A DNA stretch of 64,000 nucleotides from Acephala macrosclerotiorum. Lineage: Eukaryota; Ascomycota; Leotiomycetes; Helotiales; Mollisiaceae. The translations under genes and the position numbers were made by a program. The first letter of the stretch is position 1; every line of letters begins with the position of its first letter. Below are positions 1 to 13,014 of the stretch, piece by piece. A model generated the notes under the pieces. The model did no database searches and was not told the origin of the DNA. It worked only from the letters and a program-made list of their open reading frames with translations. The stretch spans positions 248,001-312,000 of the forward strand of contig MU119244.1 of NCBI GenBank assembly GCA_014904845.1, written 5' to 3'.

Positions 1-1
1 A

Positions 2-97
2 GAACTTTTGGCACAATTGGATATTGAAAAGTTGATCAAGTTCGTGACAAGGGATCGGGTGGAGAAAAGCAAAGGTTTAGAGTGGAATCTTGCATGA
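2..97 (+). CDS. 3' end of an unidentified gene
   Basis: The first 31 codons of the window read without a stop in frame 2 and end in TGA at 95-97. The peptide is rich in Leu, Lys and Glu, runs from ELLAQLDIEK to GLEWNLA and has the look of a folded amphipathic helix. This suggests the last exon of a plus-strand gene that begins outside the window. No family can be named from so short a tail, and an open frame of this size could be chance. Confidence 0.4.
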   Translation, partial: ELLAQLDIEKLIKFVTRDRVEKSKGLEWNLA

Positions 98-3000
98 AAC
101 GAAGCTAGCGACTTGTCATCTCGATACTGAAGAGTGACAGAGGACAGAGCACGGTAACATCTTACGAACGAGCAACACCGTTTAGAATATAGATGGCTGG
201 GTGTGCTGAAATGTAAAGGAGTCTTCATTCTCTAGCTATGGGATCCTGTCTTTCTCTCTGCGCCTACTCCCAATGTTCATGTGTCCCAGTGCCTAGCTAG
301 TCACCCCAAGTCCCGATTGTCTCCTTGTTATTCCAGCCCTTCTCTCCATTCTTACGGCCTTCCCCCGCCCCTCCTTCCCTCGATCGTTCGGAGTCCAGGT
401 GTTGTCACGTTGTCAAGCTGTCAAGTCTCGCCAAGAAAAATACGCACTTACAATATGGGAATTTTTCACATGACTGTTGATACCAGGTGGAGTGAACCAA
501 TGAAACACACTGGCACGCTCTATGAAAGAAGTATCCTCTAAAAGTACATCAGTGAGCTCTTCGATTTCACCGAAGGGGGCGAGAACATACCAAGAAGCGA
601 TCCTGAAGGATGATTTTTTTGGGGGGGTGGGGTCTTATGCTTTTCATAGAATGTCCGGTACTATAGTACCAAGACCACACTGTCGTCGTACATTGCATGT
701 ACTTCTCCGACTTGAGGTAGTCCAAAAGATTAGGAGGGAAAGGGCTTGCGGAGAAAGATCGTGAACTGTCTTTCCAGGCCTCCTTTGCGAAGGTGTGCCC
801 AGAAAATCGAACTAGAAATTGGTGGATGAGGAGCTACACCGATTGGAGCAGCTAACAGAGTGACACAGTCCTGCTGCGGAGCATTGCCCATGTCTCTAGT
901 TGGCTCAGCTTGAAGATGTTGTAATTTGGACACTTTCCTGGTGCGGTATTAATCTTGCTCGTACTTTGGAAATTGGTGGAGCATACGTTGGAAAGCGTTT
1001 TCGTGGGGGATATGGCCACCCGCGGAGCGCGGATAGCTAAAGATGTGCTTCTTTCTGCATCGCTGAAAGAAAGATGCTGGAGTCTTGCGTCGAAGTGTCG
1101 TGCCTCCCTTGGGTGATTTGTTGCCGTAGGCGTGTACTTCATTTGCGCCATATGCAACGTCGCAGAATTGGTTAAGTCAAGGATTTCCTTCATCAAAGAC
1201 GCAAATTAGCTTCTGCATCAGGCAGACGTAAGGTGTTGGAGCTTACCAGAGACGTGACGCTGTCTCCTTGAAGCAGGTACCAAGAGTTTCCGCTGAAGTA
1301 CCTTCGCAGGTTGCTTAGAAATCAATTAGTGGGCCATCGAGGTGGGAGACATGACCTGTGACTTACTCAAGGTTCTTGCTAACAATCCTTGACCGAAGTC
1401 AGCCAGTCCCTCCCCAAGTCCCCGAGGGCTGAGGCCCAGAATTGGTAGACGTATTGATTAGCATGCTAGCGACAGCCAAGCCCTCGCACAACGGTTTACC
1501 GTCGGCGTCGGACATGGTTGCGTTAGCAGCGATGTGCAGTCGGAAAATTCCTCAGGCGTCGAGAGTCAAGACGCGCTTCAGTGCCGATTGTTTGATTTGG
1601 TTGAAGTTCGGCCGCTAATAGCATAGCAGGCCTAGGCGGACGATGGGAAAGTCGTGCCATTGTTGTCGTTAAGAGAACGGAAATTTTTGCTCGAGAGCCG
1701 AGAGCAAGGAATATCGTCCTCTATTGTCGAAAAGCTGCATCTTATTAGCACACTGAACGGCATAAATTGGAGAAAGTGATCTTACGGGAAAACAGACCTA
1801 TAGCATCAAAACCAGCTCCATCGTGAGTTTGCGCGGTAGCTAATAGACTCGGTGACGCTTACTTGCGTGACCATAGTAGCGGAGGCTGGGATTGTGCTGT
1901 GGTGCCTATTGGGGATGTGTGGGAAGAAACTCATCAGCTTGGAGCTAATGGCGATGGGAGTGTTGGAGAGCTTGTCGAACGATCGAGACTTCTGCCATTC
2001 AGATGGCATCGATTGTTGTTATGATTCTAGGAGCACGAATCTAAAACCAGTACTCGTCAGACTAGGCAATCTCTGGCTATCGTACGCTGCAGAGATAGAT
2101 CTGATATTGACAGGAAGCTAAGGCAAGTCAGCCAAAGAAATTTCAGAAGACAACAAGGATGTGGCAGTTTGGAATTGAGGATTGCGCTTGGGGAAATAGA
2201 ATTGATGTCGGATGTAGTGAAGGGTAGCTCAGTAGAGGACCCAATGCACGAGGTAGATTGGAAGACGAACTTACGAGGTCGAAACCTGTGCGCGTGGGTC
2301 GGGCTGTGTCTGTTAGCATTTCGCTCCCACACAGTAGGATGCAGCAAGAAAGAAAGAGACTTGACAACTTGGCTGCGGATATCTATGAAGGTTAGCTGCC
2401 GGGGTGTCGGTTGACCAAGGTGGTGGGGAGTGGGGTGTGAAGTGGATGGGGGGGGACTGTTGTTATGGATGGAGAGAGCTTAATGGTGATGTTGAGGTTC
2501 TCGATCTTCTAGTTGAGCCATTGTATATGGTGAATTGCGGGCCGACGTCGAAGTCGAGGTTGAGTTGTTGAAATTCCAGAAATGGATGGGAACTCAAGGT
2601 ACGAAATAGGTATCCAGGACGAGAATGTCACTGTGGGAGGAGAACATTAAGTTGGAGACACGTTGTTGAAAGTCTTTTACGTACCACATTGAAGGCTCTT
2701 CTCCGCGAACACCCAGGCTCGGAAGGAGGGAATCGAGCTGGTATGAGGACAAGAAACAAGAAGGATGAAGCGCAGGGCACGTCAATATCATTACCAACAG
2801 TGGCTCGGGTGCGATCACTAAGATAGAAGGTAATATCTGTCATGGTTAAACACATTTTTTGTCGAGATCGTGGAAGGCTTGAAGTTCGAGGAAGGAAGTC
2901 GCAAGATAGGCCCACAAAATCCCGCTAGTCTCGCTTAAGCAAATCAACACTTTCTCAGGGCAGCAAAACACGAGGTAGCCCACCTTCAAAGGTCTTTCCC

Positions 3001-4427
3001 AAAGAAGAGATCGAGGAAAAACTTGCTCGGCGACGAAGTATCATATTAACTAAAGCTATAGGCGAAAAGAAACCTTCAAAAAAGGTTGGAAAATGGCAAG
3101 CATTTACCGCCAGCTTTTTATAGTTGACGGTATAGCCCAAGAGCGAATCTTGATTTTTAATAATAACAACAATAATAGTTTATTTAAGTTTTCTTTTTTA
3201 TGAGCCGCTCAAGAGACTTTTTGGACTGGTAGGAGGGAGTTATTCTGCCACTTTTTGAACCATTTGTGCCTACTTTTTAACTTGACAACCGTTTCGAGAC
3301 CGCGGAGTATTTCTCTCGCTTACTGATTCCTTGACACTTACGGGTTATGCTCTGACTTTGGATGTGCTGCTCATGGAAAAATAAATACCTATCTAAATTT
3401 ATACGGATATTTGCAAGGTCTTTCCGCATTTACCCTACCCATGGGCGGCTTAGCTCCAAGCGAAGGGGGATACCGCTGCCTCTGACAGTTGCTCAGCTTT
3501 GCATATCCTCTAGAGATACACAGAAAGAGTTCGATTACGACTTGTGCAGCATCTAGGTTGCAGATTCTTCAATTTACGTGAAAAAAGGACGTCGAAGTCA
3601 ATGCCAATGTACAATAATGGAACCACGTTATCGGTCGCCCGCATTGCTTTATAGTCGAGAAATATCCTCAATGGAAAGGATCATAGTCCCATTGGCTCTG
3701 GCACACTCTGCTGACGCCGCATTGTGGTGAAGCTGCCACTTAAGGTTATTGACTTCATTAGGAAGGGAGACTGCAACAATCACAAGTAATCGACCAGGGA
3801 AGGAAATCCAGGCAGTCAGCGACCGAGACCCACTGTAACTCAAGCCTATGAAATTCAATTCGACGAGTAAACGATTGATGTCAATTTCATGCAGAGTATG
3901 CAGATTATTCAATCGAGCATTTACTGGTCTCCTCGATATGAAGGGAATTGAAGCACAATATCACGAAAAGCAAGCAAGAACAATTCATACACCATATCCT
4001 TTTCCTTTCGTACAGTACAGGTATTTACAAGCAGCATTTTTCATGCCAACTTGCCCGCACAAAAGCTACTATAATACAGATCATCCCTGCCATATGACCA
4101 AGAGGTCCAGGCCAATACGCTTGCATTTGCCGCCCAGATGCATGCAACAACAAAAAGGAAAGTCTATGATCATCAAATCTTTCAGCCGTCACCCAGTGTG
4201 CAGAAGACCCTTCCAGGGATGGCGATCAGACGAAAGCGTAAATGTACTCCCAGAGAAGATGCCAGATGATGTACCGGAACGTGGGTCGTAATAAGACAAG
4301 TGGTGGTCGAAGAAAAGATTTTGGTAAGTCATCCGATATGTTCAAGGTAGTTGGTACAGAAGCTTCGTCGGAGGCATTATGTATCGATTAGGTAAGAGCG
4401 GAGGGGTGGGTTCGAGGCTTGGTTTGT
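98..4427. other. gene-poor region
   Basis: About 4.3 kb without a gene I can support. Open frames are all under 150 codons, lack recognisable motifs and overlap on both strands. Positions 2055-2915 on the minus strand contain intron-like signals (for example a GTACGT donor near 2685), but no joined product looked like a known protein. The 3' flank of TOM40 occupies the right end. Confidence 0.5.
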
Positions 4428-5654
4428 TTAGAAGGGGATCTGAGCTGGAGCAGCGCCGCCTGCCATCTCCTGTTGCTCCTGGAGCTCTTCGCTACCGGCT
4501 TCGATAGAGACTGCCAATCCAATCTTTGCTTGTTGCTGAGAGAAGTCAGTATAAGACCTGAGAATTACTGCAAATAGCACGAACCTTGAAATGATCCATA
4601 TCAGCAGCAAAAGTCAACTGTACTGGAGAAGCAACTCTCTTCTCCAGTAAACAGCTCAGCTTGCCAGTCGAGTCCACCTGCGCCCTGAAAGTTGACATTC
4701 TGAAGTCATACTTGGCACCAACGGTGGTAACACCCTCCTTTCTCATAGATCCGCCCATCAATCCTCCAGCCCCCGATAAGCCAGCAAACTGAAGGTTCAG
4801 GTCCACACCAGCCTCCACCTTATCTGTCAACTTTCGCCAGTATGATGTGTTGATTGCTCCTCCAGCAGCCAATTGAGCGCTCGCGATCCAATCACTGCCC
4901 TTGTACTTTGCGCAATATGAGAGAGCTGTCTCGGGGCCTTGGTTAAGAGCTGCTCGTTGCCAAATTGCCTCCAGACCAAGAGCAAGGCTTGGCGTAACGG
5001 ATTGAAGATAGCTGCCAATGAAGATACCAGTCAGTCCGCCATCGATCATTGAAGGGTTCAATGTCTTCAAAGATGCTGTGAAGTCGTTCCCAGTGTATTC
5101 ATTGTCAAATTGTACCATGGCTTGACCAGGGCCGGCGATCTGGATCTGAGTCTTCGTAACCAATGATGGCGTCCATCTGTAGTTGAATCGGGTTGAGAGT
5201 TGTCCTTCGTTATCGACATTGCCTTGCATGAATATCTGTGGATATACGCATTAGCTTGTTTGCCCAGGCACATTACTGAAAGGCTGCGAATCCTACAGAG
5301 CACGGGTAGAGCCTTAGAAGCAAGACAACGAACCTTGTTGGTACCGAACAGAGCTGCAAATGTGTATGGTGGCAGGCCTTGTGATCCCATGGAGAAGGCA
5401 TGAGAGACCTGGAAAAGGGGGGAGATGCTGAAAGCTTTGGTAAGATCCGCCCTCAACCCAGAGAATGTGTAGTTGTTCAAGAATACATCGCGTTGAACCT
5501 CTCGTGCAATATTCTCAACTGTGCCAGGATTTGACAGTCCCAAAGCCGCCCTCCGTTCTGAAAACGATGTGTATGTATCCGCCAAAGCCACCATGACTGC
5601 ATTGTTGTACAGGAAGCCTAGAGGAGAATCCTTCTCCAATGCCATTGTCGACAT
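4428..5654 (-). CDS. TOM40: Tom40, mitochondrial outer-membrane import channel
   Basis: This is the beta-barrel pore of the TOM complex, through which nearly all nuclear-encoded mitochondrial precursors cross the outer membrane. Three exons (5654-5334, 5235-4585, 4535-4428) join to 359 codons, close to the usual fungal length. The N-terminal part has the typical helix leading into the barrel, with [20 protein letters not shown]. Later stretches such as [20 protein letters not shown] and the final strand [11 protein letters not shown] are characteristic of the family. The tail after the last strand is short and Gln/Ala rich. The start ATG at 5654 was chosen because [18 protein letters not shown] matches the family N-terminus; the longer open frame upstream is low-complexity. 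It is transcribed divergently from the PFK2-like gene. Confidence 0.95.
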
Positions 5655-6526
5655 GTTGATATCGTCAAGCTCGTAGCAGAAAGAAAGGATTGAAGGAACG
5701 GAGGAGGTGAAAAGAAGAGGCAGCGGTAAGAGGGTTGGTGATGGCGTTGGAAAGGGGACGGTGGTGACAAGTAGATGCACCTGAGCTTGATACGCTCTCT
5801 CCTCGAATCTTTTTTTCGGATAGGGAGCTGCGTCAGGCATGAACCACGAGCACGCCAGGCATTAGCACTTGGCATCGGGCTGTCTTCGGTATAAACGCCC
5901 ATTGGGTAGATAGACGACTCCCGAAAACCTGGGTATGACTTGATCTAGATAGCCGTTGATCTTGCCTTCCTTCATAATAATACCTCAACAAGATATCAAA
6001 GTAAAAAACTGCCCAACCCAGAATCCTCGAGCTGAGGACTATTGCAAGACTTGCTGTGGACGATCGAAGTTGCATAGACCCATCAATTGATCCAAAGAAG
6101 GAGGAACAATCACTTACCTACGAATCCCAGATTGGAGTTTTCAAGCACCTCGGTAGCTGTCCGGCCCTTGCTACTGCTTCTCAGAGGGAGTCTCAGTGAC
6201 GGATATCGAATAGACAAGTAGTCTGAAGCGAGAGGAAACTGTTTGTCTGGAGTTTTGTCGCCGTTACGTCGTTTTAGCCTCGTTGGCGTTAGGACCGCAG
6301 ACCCTCGCTGAATCTTAACAAGATGGACACACTTCTGTGAGTTTACTTCCTCATCCTTTCAACGCGAACTCTTTTCGCAATCCTTCTGAGTACATTACCT
6401 TTGACGCGGTCTCGTTCAACTGCCTTCGAAGCCCTTTCGATTGCGGTGTATTCAAATCTTCAAGGCTCCTTCCGCCGTTATCAACCGCATTGTACACCTT
6501 TAAATTCGTTGCGGGGCATCGTGGAG
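5655..6526. promoter_or_regulatory. divergent intergenic region, TOM40 / PFK2-like
   Basis: This 0.87 kb holds the 5' regions of both neighbours. A short upstream ORF (ATG at 6323, five codons, then TGA) sits before the PFK2-like start. Its last bases also form a good GTGAGT donor at 6337, so a spliced leader exon is an alternative reading. Confidence 0.4.
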
Positions 6527-8592
6527 ATGGCGGACCCCATCGCGCGCATTGAGGGTAGCGATTCTCCTCCTTCCTCGTTCTTCACTAGGCCGGAGCTTGC
6601 AGAGGAGACTCATATCTCTGATGATGACCCAGTGTGGCAAGATGTGATTGCTGACGTTATCGACTCGTATGATAGAACAGCTGAAATTGCAGCAAACTCT
6701 CCCCGGTACCGTCGCAGAAGCTCAACTTTCATCGATGGAGTCCACGATGTCCAAAATGAGCAGGCTGCGGTCTTGGCCCCGGCTCAGCTCTACAGCACTA
6801 TGTCTGGTCGACTGTTTCACTCAGGTCGAATCGCCATTGTGCTCGTTGGCCTCCCTGCACGCGGCAAGACGTAAGTAGCATCCCACCCATTGTTTGGATA
6901 CGGAATCTAGTATTAATGTTATTTTCACAGCCACATCTCCGTGTCACTTTCTCGATACTTGCAATGGTATGTAAAGCCTCAAGTAGCCGCGTTCACGACT
7001 AATATACGAAGGTTGGGTGTTAAGACTAGAGTCTTTCATTTAGGAGATTATCGTCGCGCCACAATGGGTCCTGATAAAGACGTCCCTGAAGATTACTTCT
7101 TCATCAACGCTTCAGCTAAATCAGTATTGCTCCGTCAAAAGATCCTGAAGAAGTGTCGCGATGACATCTACGATTGGCTCAATCACGAGAATGGTCAAGT
7201 CGCCATCTACGACGCGGTCAATCCCTTAGCTGCAGGTAGAGAGTCCCTGGCGAAGGAATTCCTCAAGCACGATGTGCAGGTTCGTAATGAGGCTAAATTC
7301 GTGGACTATGGGTTTTGCTGACGCTTCCCAAGACACTTTTCCTGGAATCCTGGGTTGACGACCAGAGTATCCTTGAAGAAAATGCCCGTAGTGTTAAGAT
7401 TTCTTCTCCAGACGTGAGCGGACGCAGCTCCTCCGGCGTGTTGAATGCTAATTAGTTCCAGTTCAAGGGTATGAATCCCGACGAAGCAGCCAAGCTGTAT
7501 CTGAAGCGCATCGATATGAAGATTCCGCATTTCGAGACCATGCAAGAGAAGAAACTCAACTGGATTAGGATGATCAACGCAGGTATGAGACTCGAGTACA
7601 ACAACGTCAACTTCGGATACCTGTCGCATCGAATTGTCTTCTACTTGATGAACCTTCACATCAAATCCCGTCGAACCTTCTTTGCTCGCGCTGGAACTTC
7701 AGAAAAGACCGACTACTACCAGGCCGATGCAGCTCTTGGGGACGAAGGAAATGCATACGCACAGAAGATGGCAGATACACTTATCGAACACCGTGAAGCT
7801 GAACGAGCTGCTCTCATTGCCTCGGGCGGTTCTGAAGCACCACTTAACCCTTTGGCTGTCTGGACTTCGACGAGAAAGAGAACTGTTCAGACTGCCGATG
7901 CATTCCTCGAAAGAGGCTACACAGTTCGCCAGAGATCTCAAATGAGCCAATTGCACCCAGGTGTCTGCGAGAAGTTGTCCGAGGCTGCAATCCGCAGACT
8001 CTATCCCGAAGAGGTTGTGAAGCACCAACAGGATCCTTATCATCATCGGTACCCCCGAGCTGAGGTATGTTGTCTCAATTTGTAGCCTCCTCGTGTCACG
8101 TACTTACTCTTTGGCAGTCTTACCATGATCTAGCAGTGCGTCTAGAACCTATCATCCTTGAACTAGAGAGAGAGCAGAATGATCTTCTCATTATTGCTCA
8201 TGAATCTGTCTTGCGTGTCCTTTACGGCTATCTGATGGCTTGTAACGCTATGAGCATCCCTACCCTCAAGTTCCCGCGCAATCAGATCATCGAGGTCTGT
8301 CTGAATTCCGATCCCCTCACCGTGTACAACGCTAATTCTTCTCCAGATCATCCCTGCATCTTACCAGAACGAAGCCAAGCTCATCGAAATCCGTGATCTC
8401 GATCCCGCTATGATCCCTGGTTCTCCTGAAGACATTCGCCTTCCTGTCCCACCTAGTGGTATGGTTAGTCCGATGAGTGGAATTGGCACGCCTGCTTTGG
8501 GCCTCGGCACACCTTTCGAGCCTGCTGATCCTCCCGCACGGGCTAAGCCAGTCATTGTCGTCAAGGAGGAACACCCGCTCTCTAAGGATTGA
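6527..8592 (+). CDS. 6-phosphofructo-2-kinase with degenerate bisphosphatase domain
   Basis: The kinase makes fructose-2,6-bisphosphate, the activator of glycolytic phosphofructokinase. Six exons (6527-6870, 6931-7279, 7333-7413, 7462-8064, 8118-8294, 8347-8592) give 599 aa. The kinase domain carries the Walker A loop GLPARGKT near residue 110, followed by ISVSLSRYLQW and the substrate region FHLGDYRR. From about residue 330 a histidine-phosphatase (phosphoglycerate mutase-like) fold follows. Its catalytic RHG motif reads RAG (Ala at about 335), while the second His (IIAHES, about 487) remains. Known yeast relatives with the first His replaced are kinase-only. I infer the same here. The C-terminal tail is Pro/Gly rich and may be a regulatory phosphorylation region. 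Confidence 0.9.
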
Positions 8593-9892
8593 TCCCAATA
8601 TTGAGAAAGGTCATCGATGTTTTTCCTTAACATCGCGCAACTATGTTCGAGTTGGCGATCGGGCTGTTCATCTTCGCGGAACTGCGATACCATCTCCTAT
8701 GGATGGCCGAGTTTTCTTTGCCTTGTTCCGGCAGGGCTATGTTATGTTTGTCTTTTATTTCTTTTGTTTGCCCAATACTTTCTTCATGACTGGACGGCTG
8801 AATGGTTGCATACCGGATGGACGGATGGAATGGATGACATAGATGCGAAAATGGGGAGGTTGCATTGGGAAATACCGGGTTATGGTAGGGCTGATGAACA
8901 TTACAGGAAACTTTCACAAGGATTTTCTTTGCTTATTGTAGAGTAGATACCAGCGTAGCAATTGAAATGGCCTCACGGAGAGGTAGCGGACAATTCGTAG
9001 TTTGAAAGTAGACGTCGTGTAACACTTAGTATGAAGGCAGTGCTATCAAGTGATGATGACACTGTTTCCTTGCCCTGCCACTTACTTTTCGTTCTATGCT
9101 GTGTTGGCTTGAAGCTGCGCCTCGAGGCTGGTTGGTGGCGAGCAAACAATGTTCAAGTGAAGTCATTATACGACTTAAGCTCGGTGAAGAAGTTCGAGGC
9201 GGAACGCTGTATCTCAAGGCCACAGCCGTTCGTCGCTTCACTTCTGGCATTCTGCCTTGATGAAAGTTATCTTGTAGTCATTTTTTTCAGCCATCTAATT
9301 CTATACCTTGAACCTTGATCAATCCGAACGATGGGCCATTTTTTCACACCGTTGAACTTGGCGATCTTGACAGAGTCATTTCCTTGATAGCGGGAAAAGG
9401 GGCCACAATCTTCGATATGGGTGAAAGCGGTTGGATTTTGCTTCATGTAGACATGCAGATTTCTCTTACATACAAAATTATTGGCTAAATCCATCGAGAT
9501 TGCTGTAGCTCATCTCCCTCTTGACATCTGCAAGTGGCCTATTTCGCACGGACTGAAGAAAAATCTAGTTGACATGAAAACAGGACGGTATATTTAATTC
9601 AAATACGTTGTCCTTGAGACGATCTGTCTAACCCCTCTGAAACACCACTCCGTGTTGCTGCCAGACATAGCGGGACCTACTAGAATTATTACGACTAAGT
9701 CTTAGACCCCTTATGCGAAGAGTCTCAAGTCCAGGATGCCAAAGCGACTATCAGAGTTTTGGCCGAAGAAGGAGAATGTGACTCGATGGCGGAAACTTTC
9801 GAGACCGATCCCGATTGGCGATACGAAACACTACTGTACCGTTTCACTGGCTAATATGAGACACTCCTTTATCTTGTTCGTCAAGGAAATTT
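8593..9892. other. intergenic, 3' flank of PFK2-like gene
   Basis: 1.3 kb with no supported gene. Only short overlapping frames are present. The right part may hold the decayed 5' end of the ankyrin-type locus that follows. Confidence 0.5.
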
Positions 9893-11924
9893 TATGATCG
9901 ACCTGGCCTCCCACGAGATGAATTATGTCACTCAGTCCCGCATCCATCACAGTATGTAAGAGAGACCTTAGCAGAGCTCGAGGAAGCACTTGAAATTTTT
10001 CAAATTAGATTGAAGAAGGACAGGAGTAAAGGAAGACTACAGTGGGCGAGACTGAGGGTGGTTGTGAAGGAACAACCGCTGAAGCAGCTGTTTGATAAAT
10101 TGGAAGGGGATAAAGCTACTCCACATTTGGCGCCGGCTTGCCACTCGATGTTTGTCAGTCACTTAGGAATTCTTCCCATCACAAGACACTGGGTCCATGG
10201 CTGATATGCCTGATAGTCAACAAATCTCCACCTTGACCTCATTGATGGATCCACACATCCAGAGGAATAGCTCCACGAATGTTGAGCAACCAGTAGAGCT
10301 TGTATTGGGAAATGCTACTATGCTGACGCGACCTCAAGCTCGCACGACGTCAAGCTCGTTCTGGTGTGGTATCGGATGGCTGCAAACAATAAAGAAGGAA
10401 GTATCGATCGATGGAACAAGCAGGCGGCCCTCCGAAGAGCAGGAAATTTTCGAAAAAAGGTTCATTGCAGCGGCATGACTACGACTACCAGGCTTTTATT
10501 TGCTCTCTCAGAGTACAGATGATCTATACGGCCAATGGAACTACGCATTTAGGACATTCAGAGTGGTTCCTGACTCCTCGCCTATCTTCGAAGCGTGCAA
10601 AACTGGAGATTTGGAAGAAGTGCAGTACTTGATCAAGATGAAGAGAGCTACTATTTTCGATACTAGCGAGTGTGGATGGACTCTGCTACATGTGAGTACA
10701 TCGGGCTACATAACTTCAGGACACTAGTATTGACTAAGAACTGAGGTTGCTGCAGCTCATTTGCGTCCTAGGATCTGCGACTGGTTGCTCAGTGGTGGAG
10801 CAATGAGCGATGTCGTTGAAGTGGGGGACGGGGAGTGAGTCCGCTAAGCCATCTTTGAGCGATCACTAACTTATTCCTTAGAACTCCTCTTCACCTCGCG
10901 GCTAGGATGAGCGGTATGCACCCAGGACATGGACCCAGATATCAGCAGTACGTGCGACCGGTAGACAACATTTGTAGGCCCTCGGACGCGCACTGGAGAC
11001 CCTGCAAATTATCGTTACCAAAGGGCAGTGCGACCCTATGCAAACAACCAGAAATGGGCTGTTCACGGCATTGCATCTATCTGGAACCCGTGAGTCCTTC
11101 AAGTACTTGCTGACCAAGGGCGAGTTTGCAGCCGATGTAGGTGCAAGAAATAGTGCAGGAGCTACGGTTTCGATGTGGCACTTCGCCATCGAGTGGACTA
11201 GTTCTGTTGATATTGCACAGTTTCTAATGACACTTAAAGGGGTTGTCCATCCTGATCGTGGGCGCAACCAACTTCAGGAGTACGATTTTGTCCCCCTCCA
11301 CCATGCTATCAATAAGTTGAGGGCCTTCAAAGGCATAAAAAGAGTATTTAAGAAACTGTTGATGGTTTGACCAACCTTCGCGATGTCAATGACAAGGAGA
11401 CGGGCTATTTAGGGTACAATGCCGAATATTGGGAGCACAACAGAGCTCGTGTTATTACTCAATGCGCTTGCGAAACAAGAAACTTACTTGTCTCAGCACA
11501 AACACTTCTTGATGGTTTACTTGAGGTTGATGTCGATATCCACGCTGTTGCTTCAGATGGCAGAACAGCATTCAGTGTTCTAGCAGATGGATATCCGCTC
11601 CGAGGGGACGTCAGCGATTTCCGAATGATTCCAGAACGGATAATGTTATGGTTCCCTATTCTTAGGAAACATGGCCGCGACTTGCAAAAATACGTTCTCG
11701 TTGGGAGGGACCTTCACCCGGATTACCTGTATATGGAAGAAATGTGGCTACCTCAGGACCCAAAACCCTCCAAATGGTTATTCGGCGTTAAAAGATGGAT
11801 GGAAGTGGAGGAAGTCTCCGGGAGAAAATTTCTGCAAATGCACATCAAGGAAGAACAGGCGTGGAAAAATACTGATCCATTCTACGTGGCTGAGCAAGAA
11901 TTGCCAGGCACCTGGGGGTCATAG
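9893..11924 (+). pseudogene. ankyrin-type protein gene, locus 1 (frameshifted)
   Basis: Coding-like sequence starts before 9893 with a helical segment (ETLAELEEALEIFQIRLKKD) of the kind found in N-terminal domains of fungal ankyrin/STAND proteins. From about 10560 comes SSPIFEACKTGDLEEVQYLI and then CGWTLLH, a standard ankyrin cap, with introns around 10693 and 10830. Ankyrin-like repeats continue (TPLHLAAR; FTALHLSGTRESFKYLLTKG). At 11349-11355 the frame is lost and resumes one base out of phase, after which a long tail runs to 11924. The 10150-10500 part also needs a frame change. I read it as a decaying gene; assembly error at the frameshift is possible. The 5' boundary is uncertain. It is a paralogue of the locus at 13015-15301. 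Confidence 0.55.
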
Positions 11925-13014
11925 AAAGGTCGATTGACAGAAACATGCGAGCATGACGAAGCGACCTTCAGCATTGGGCCTCATCAAACTTTGAAGAATA
12001 ACACAACATGACGGGAGAGGTTGATCTTTCAGGTGCTTTAGAATAATCGTACCCCTTCTCCTCTGTATTCATTAGAATTTACTCGTAGTCTTTCAACACC
12101 TTGGATTCAAAATTGCGATTCGAAGCTCTCGTCTTGCCTAGCCTCTTTCCTGAGTCGACGCTTGTCACGCTTCACTTCTCACAAAACCTTATGCGCACCT
12201 TTCCCATTCACCGAAACAGCGAGCTCGTAACTCCTCTACAGCTCCCGTATAGATTTAACTTAACAATTTGTTTCCTATCAAGCAGGATTGTTGTGCTTTA
12301 AGGTGTACCGTACTCTTAGCAGGGCTCCGATTGTCTTACTAAAAATCAGGCTTAGCCCGGGTTTTCTAAGATCTGCTATGGTAGCGCTGGCTTTAGCTGA
12401 GTCTTCGCTTCTTTTTCTATTCTCTGGATGTTCATTTGCCCTGCGACTTTGAATCTTTTGCTTTGCAGAAGTGCGACTTTTTGGGCAGAAGGGAGGGGTA
12501 GTGTTAAGCAGGAAAGGGGGAGCGGCCTGTCGAAACTTGTGATAATGTCAACGGGTTAGCTTTCTTGCGACTTGCAATAAAACATTCGTGAAGCATGGTA
12601 CAAACTTGTAATAGTGAGGTCAGTTCGCAACGTTGCGTTCAATTTTCCAAAAGCATGTTTCTGCAGATGTCCTTGCAAAGTGATCCCATGTAGCACAACA
12701 CCAATGTGTCAATTCCGAAATTGCAATTCTGCCTTGATCTGCGCCCTGTGGTAGCTTCTCATGAATATCCTTTCAAAAGGTGGTTGATAGCAAACATGCT
12801 GTCCTTATAGTATAGCCATTTTATACGACACACCGTTGTTAGTGATCATGAACAACGAAAAGCTGCATCAACAGCCTCGTAGGCGGCAGTCGACCTCTCT
12901 CAGTGGACGTTAGTACCTAGGGCTCTGGAAAGTGATCATGATGATTATTCTTCCCAAAGAATTCGAGGCATATTTTTGGAGGCCATCAGAATATCCCACC
13001 ACATTACCAGCATC
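11925..13014. other. spacer between the two ankyrin-type loci
   Basis: 1.1 kb, no supported gene. Only short open frames without motifs are present; nothing repetitive was noticed. Confidence 0.5.

Noticed and set aside
3848..4291. 147-codon plus-strand frame
   Set aside because: Composition is random, no motif, and it lies in the 3' flank of TOM40.
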